From: Enterobacteriaceae bacterium UBA2655
GTDB taxonomy: Bacteria; Pseudomonadota; Gammaproteobacteria; Enterobacterales; Enterobacteriaceae
Reading direction: 5' to 3'
Assembly: GCA_002359495.1 (NCBI GenBank)
Contig: DENB01000055.1
Coordinates: 68,922-132,921, forward strand
DNA length: 64,000 nt
Part shown: positions 62,406 to 64,000 of the stretch, in pieces
Layout: every line of letters begins with the position of its first letter
Numbering within the stretch: position 1 is the stretch's first letter
Made by a program: the position numbers and the translations under genes
The notes under the pieces: model-generated
What the model was told of the DNA's origin: nothing
Seen by the model: only the letters and a program-made list of their open reading frames with translations
The model's database searches: none

Positions 62406-63160
62406 ACATTACCGTTCTGCAGGAAACTTTGGCGTGGATGGATGGTGAAGCGAACCTGCGTCATTTCGACCAAACGCTGGCGGGCGTGACGGGACGCGAT
62501 CTGATTCTGCTGCCGGAGATGTTTACTACCGGCTTCGCCATGGAGGCGGCCAAAAGCTCGCTGCCGCAGGCACAGGTGGTGGAGTGGCTGCGCGGCCACT
62601 CCCGTGCGCTGGATGCGCTGGTGGGCGGCAGCGCGGCGATCCAGACCGAGAAAGGCGCGGTAAACCGTTTTCTGCTGGTGGAGCCGGACGGCACGCTGCA
62701 TCAGTATGACAAGCGCCACCTGTTCCGCATGGCTGACGAGCACCATCACTATTTGCCGGGAGAGCGACGCGAGGTGTTCGTCTGGCGCGGCTGGCGCATT
62801 CTGCCGCAAATCTGCTACGACCTGCGTTTTCCGGTCTTCGCCCGCAACCGCAACGACTACGACCTGGCGCTCTATGTCGCTAACTGGCCTGCGCCGCGCG
62901 CGCAGCACTGGCAGGCGCTGCTGATGGCGCGCGCCATTGAGAATCAGGCTTATGTGGCAGGCTGCAACCGCGTCGGCGAGGATGGCAATCAGCACCGCTA
63001 CAGCGGCGACAGCCGGATCATCAGTCCGCTGGGCGATATCCTGAGCGAGGCCGAGCCGTTTCAGCCCGCGCGGCTGGATGCAACGCTTTCGCTGGATGAA
63101 CTCAACGCCTACCGCGAGCGCTTCCCGGCCTGGCGCGATGCGGATGCGTTTTCGCTCTGA
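62393..63160 (+). CDS. yafV: omega-amidase YafV (nitrilase family)
   Basis: 255 aa from ATG 62393. The Glu-Lys-Cys triad is present: LPEMFTTGFAM (Glu), KRHLFRM (Lys) and QICYDLRFPVF (Cys). YafV-type enzymes hydrolyse keto-acid amides such as ketoglutaramate, the by-product made when mtnE uses glutamine. The overlap with mtnE suggests they work together. Confidence 0.94.
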   Translation: MSTLNITVLQETLAWMDGEANLRHFDQTLAGVTGRDLILLPEMFTTGFAMEAAKSSLPQAQVVEWLRGHSRALDALVGGSAAIQTEKGAVNRFLLVEPDGTLHQYDKRHLFRMADEHHHYLPGERREVFVWRGWRILPQICYDLRFPVFARNRNDYDLALYVANWPAPRAQHWQALLMARAIENQAYVAGCNRVGEDGNQHRYSGDSRIISPLGDILSEAEPFQPARLDATLSLDELNAYRERFPAWRDADAFSL

Positions 63161-63172
63161 GCCTTAACGTTG

Positions 63173-63198
63173 ACGGGCCAGCGTGCCGGCCCGTTTTG
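63173..63198. terminator. terminator between yafV and uraH
   Basis: ACGGGCC-N8-GGCCCGT followed by TTTGTT on the plus strand. Confidence 0.8.
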
Positions 63199-63534
63199 TT
63201 AGCTTCCGCGGTAGGTTGACCACGACCAGGGCGAGATCAGAAACGGCAGATGGTAGTGGCTGCCCGCTTCGGCGATGACGAAGTCGATTTGGGCGCTGAC
63301 GTACAGCGCGTCGCGGCCAGCGGCGGCGAAATAGTCGCCGATCTCCGCCACCAGCCGGTAATGGCCTGGCGTCAGCGGTTCCGGCGTCAGCTCTTTCAGG
63401 CGTCCGTCCAGATCCGTCTTGCCCACGGCGACCGGCAGCCAGCCTTCGGTGCTGTTCTGTTCCAGCGACACCGCCACGCCGACGGCGGGTTTACCCAGTG
63501 CGGTATCAAGAATATGCGTGGTAATCGTGCTCAT
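63199..63534 (-). CDS. uraH: 5-hydroxyisourate hydrolase
   Basis: 111 aa, transthyretin-like. Active-site residues are visible: ITTHILDTALG (His), a central Arg region, HYHLPFLISPWSWSTYRGS with the C-terminal YRGS tetrapeptide specific to the enzyme. Hydrolyses the first product of urate oxidation. Its ATG overlaps the uraD stop. Confidence 0.96.
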   Translation of the reverse strand: MSTITTHILDTALGKPAVGVAVSLEQNSTEGWLPVAVGKTDLDGRLKELTPEPLTPGHYRLVAEIGDYFAAAGRDALYVSAQIDFVIAEAGSHYHLPFLISPWSWSTYRGS

Positions 63535-64000
63535 GCCATCGTCTCCTTCAGGCGTAACAAAGTAATTTCCCGCAGCTGGCTTAGCGCTTCCTGCTGCTCG
63601 CTCTTTTCATCATTGTTAAGCCGACGACGCAATTCCGCCAGCATCTCTTCGCCGCTGCGTCCTTTCGCGCGGATCAGAAACACACGGCCGAAGCGCTGCT
63701 CATAGTCGAGATTGCTCTGCCGCATCGCCTGTTGCAGCGCGCTGTCCGCCTGTTGCATGGCGGATTGCTCACGGCGCGACAGGCTGGCCTCTTTCTCTGC
63801 GCCGTTCGCCCGCTCGCCAATGCGCGGATGCGCCGCCAGCGCCTGATTCAGCTCTGCCGCCTGCCACATCTGCGCCAGCCGTTCCCCCTGCGCCAGCAGC
63901 GCGGCAACGGAAGCGAAGGGACGCGCCTGCGCCAGCGCGCGCCGCCAGGCGGGTATCGCCACGCAGTGGGCGATGGCGGCCTCGGCGTCGGCGTCGGAGA
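63531..64000 (-). CDS. uraD: 2-oxo-4-hydroxy-4-carboxy-5-ureidoimidazoline decarboxylase, 5' end outside window
   Basis: 156 codons visible; the frame is open to the right edge, reading SDADAEAAIAHCVAIPAW before RRALAQARPFAS, so only about ten N-terminal residues are missing. The family's catalytic LAAHPRIGER (His) is present, and the end ITLLRLKETMA is typical. Acts right after UraH to give S-allantoin. Confidence 0.93.
   Translation of the reverse strand, partial: SDADAEAAIAHCVAIPAWRRALAQARPFASVAALLAQGERLAQMWQAAELNQALAAHPRIGERANGAEKEASLSRREQSAMQQADSALQQAMRQSNLDYEQRFGRVFLIRAKGRSGEEMLAELRRRLNNDEKSEQQEALSQLREITLLRLKETMA

Overview
The window looks like a chromosome segment of a plant- or environment-associated member of Enterobacterales, most likely Erwiniaceae (Pantoea, Mixta or Erwinia type). 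The order thrW - proA - proB - phoE - crl - frsA - gpt - pepD, and further right dinB - yafK - yafJ - gmhA - fadE - yafV, is that of E. coli. A complete methionine-salvage cluster (mtnK, mtnA, mtnDCB, mtnE) sits between fadE and yafV, and uraHD genes close the window. The genus is inferred from gene content and high GC only; no 16S gene is present.

Region 1 (1-27884) is a large prophage whose left end lies outside the window. It has lambda-type control (cI, cro, cII, N, O, P, Q, two nut sites, paired operators, four iterons inside the O gene, a Q-type late promoter with its terminator) joined to a short-tailed virion module of the BPP-1/epsilon15 kind (portal, Bbp19-like, scaffold, capsid, Big2-bearing cement protein, tail adaptor and nozzle). 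Late genes are on the minus strand; the cI/N/recombination/integrase arm is on the plus strand and ends at tRNA-Thr(CGU), thrW, the integration site. The repressor has lost the Ser-Lys autocleavage dyad, and a BRO-N-type antirepressor lies in the late region behind a strongly folded leader, which suggests induction by antirepressor rather than by direct SOS cleavage.

Region 2 (28009-32816), between thrW and proA, is the most unusual part. It is a self-contained operon with its own CI-type repressor (dyad intact), operators, promoter, a P22-type nut site and a P22-type N antiterminator. It has no capsid, terminase, integrase or replication genes. What N controls is only an endolysin, a holin, Rz/Rz1 spanins and a pectate-lyase-fold spike or depolymerase, followed by a terminator. 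The lysis genes are homologous to those of the prophage. It looks like a stripped, possibly domesticated, damage-inducible lysis and enzyme-release cassette.

Region 3 (33128-50330) is mostly core chromosome: proBA, phoE with a Pho box, crl, frsA, gpt, pepD, an Rpn-family nuclease with a 12-bp in-frame tandem repeat, an orphan sugar ABC transporter, dinB with a LexA box, a cupin gene broken by a G-tract frameshift, and dpaA/yafK, yafJ and gmhA. Region 4 (50437-54091) is a three-gene accessory island (esterase, EpsG-like membrane protein, acyltransferase) suited to polysaccharide synthesis or decoration, inserted between gmhA and fadE.

Region 5 (54332-63160) holds fadE with a FadR-like site and the methionine-salvage genes with MetJ boxes in both divergent promoter regions; yafV follows mtnE and probably supplies the omega-amidase that drains the mtnE by-product. 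Region 6 (63199-64000) holds uraH and uraD of urate breakdown; uraD runs off the right edge.
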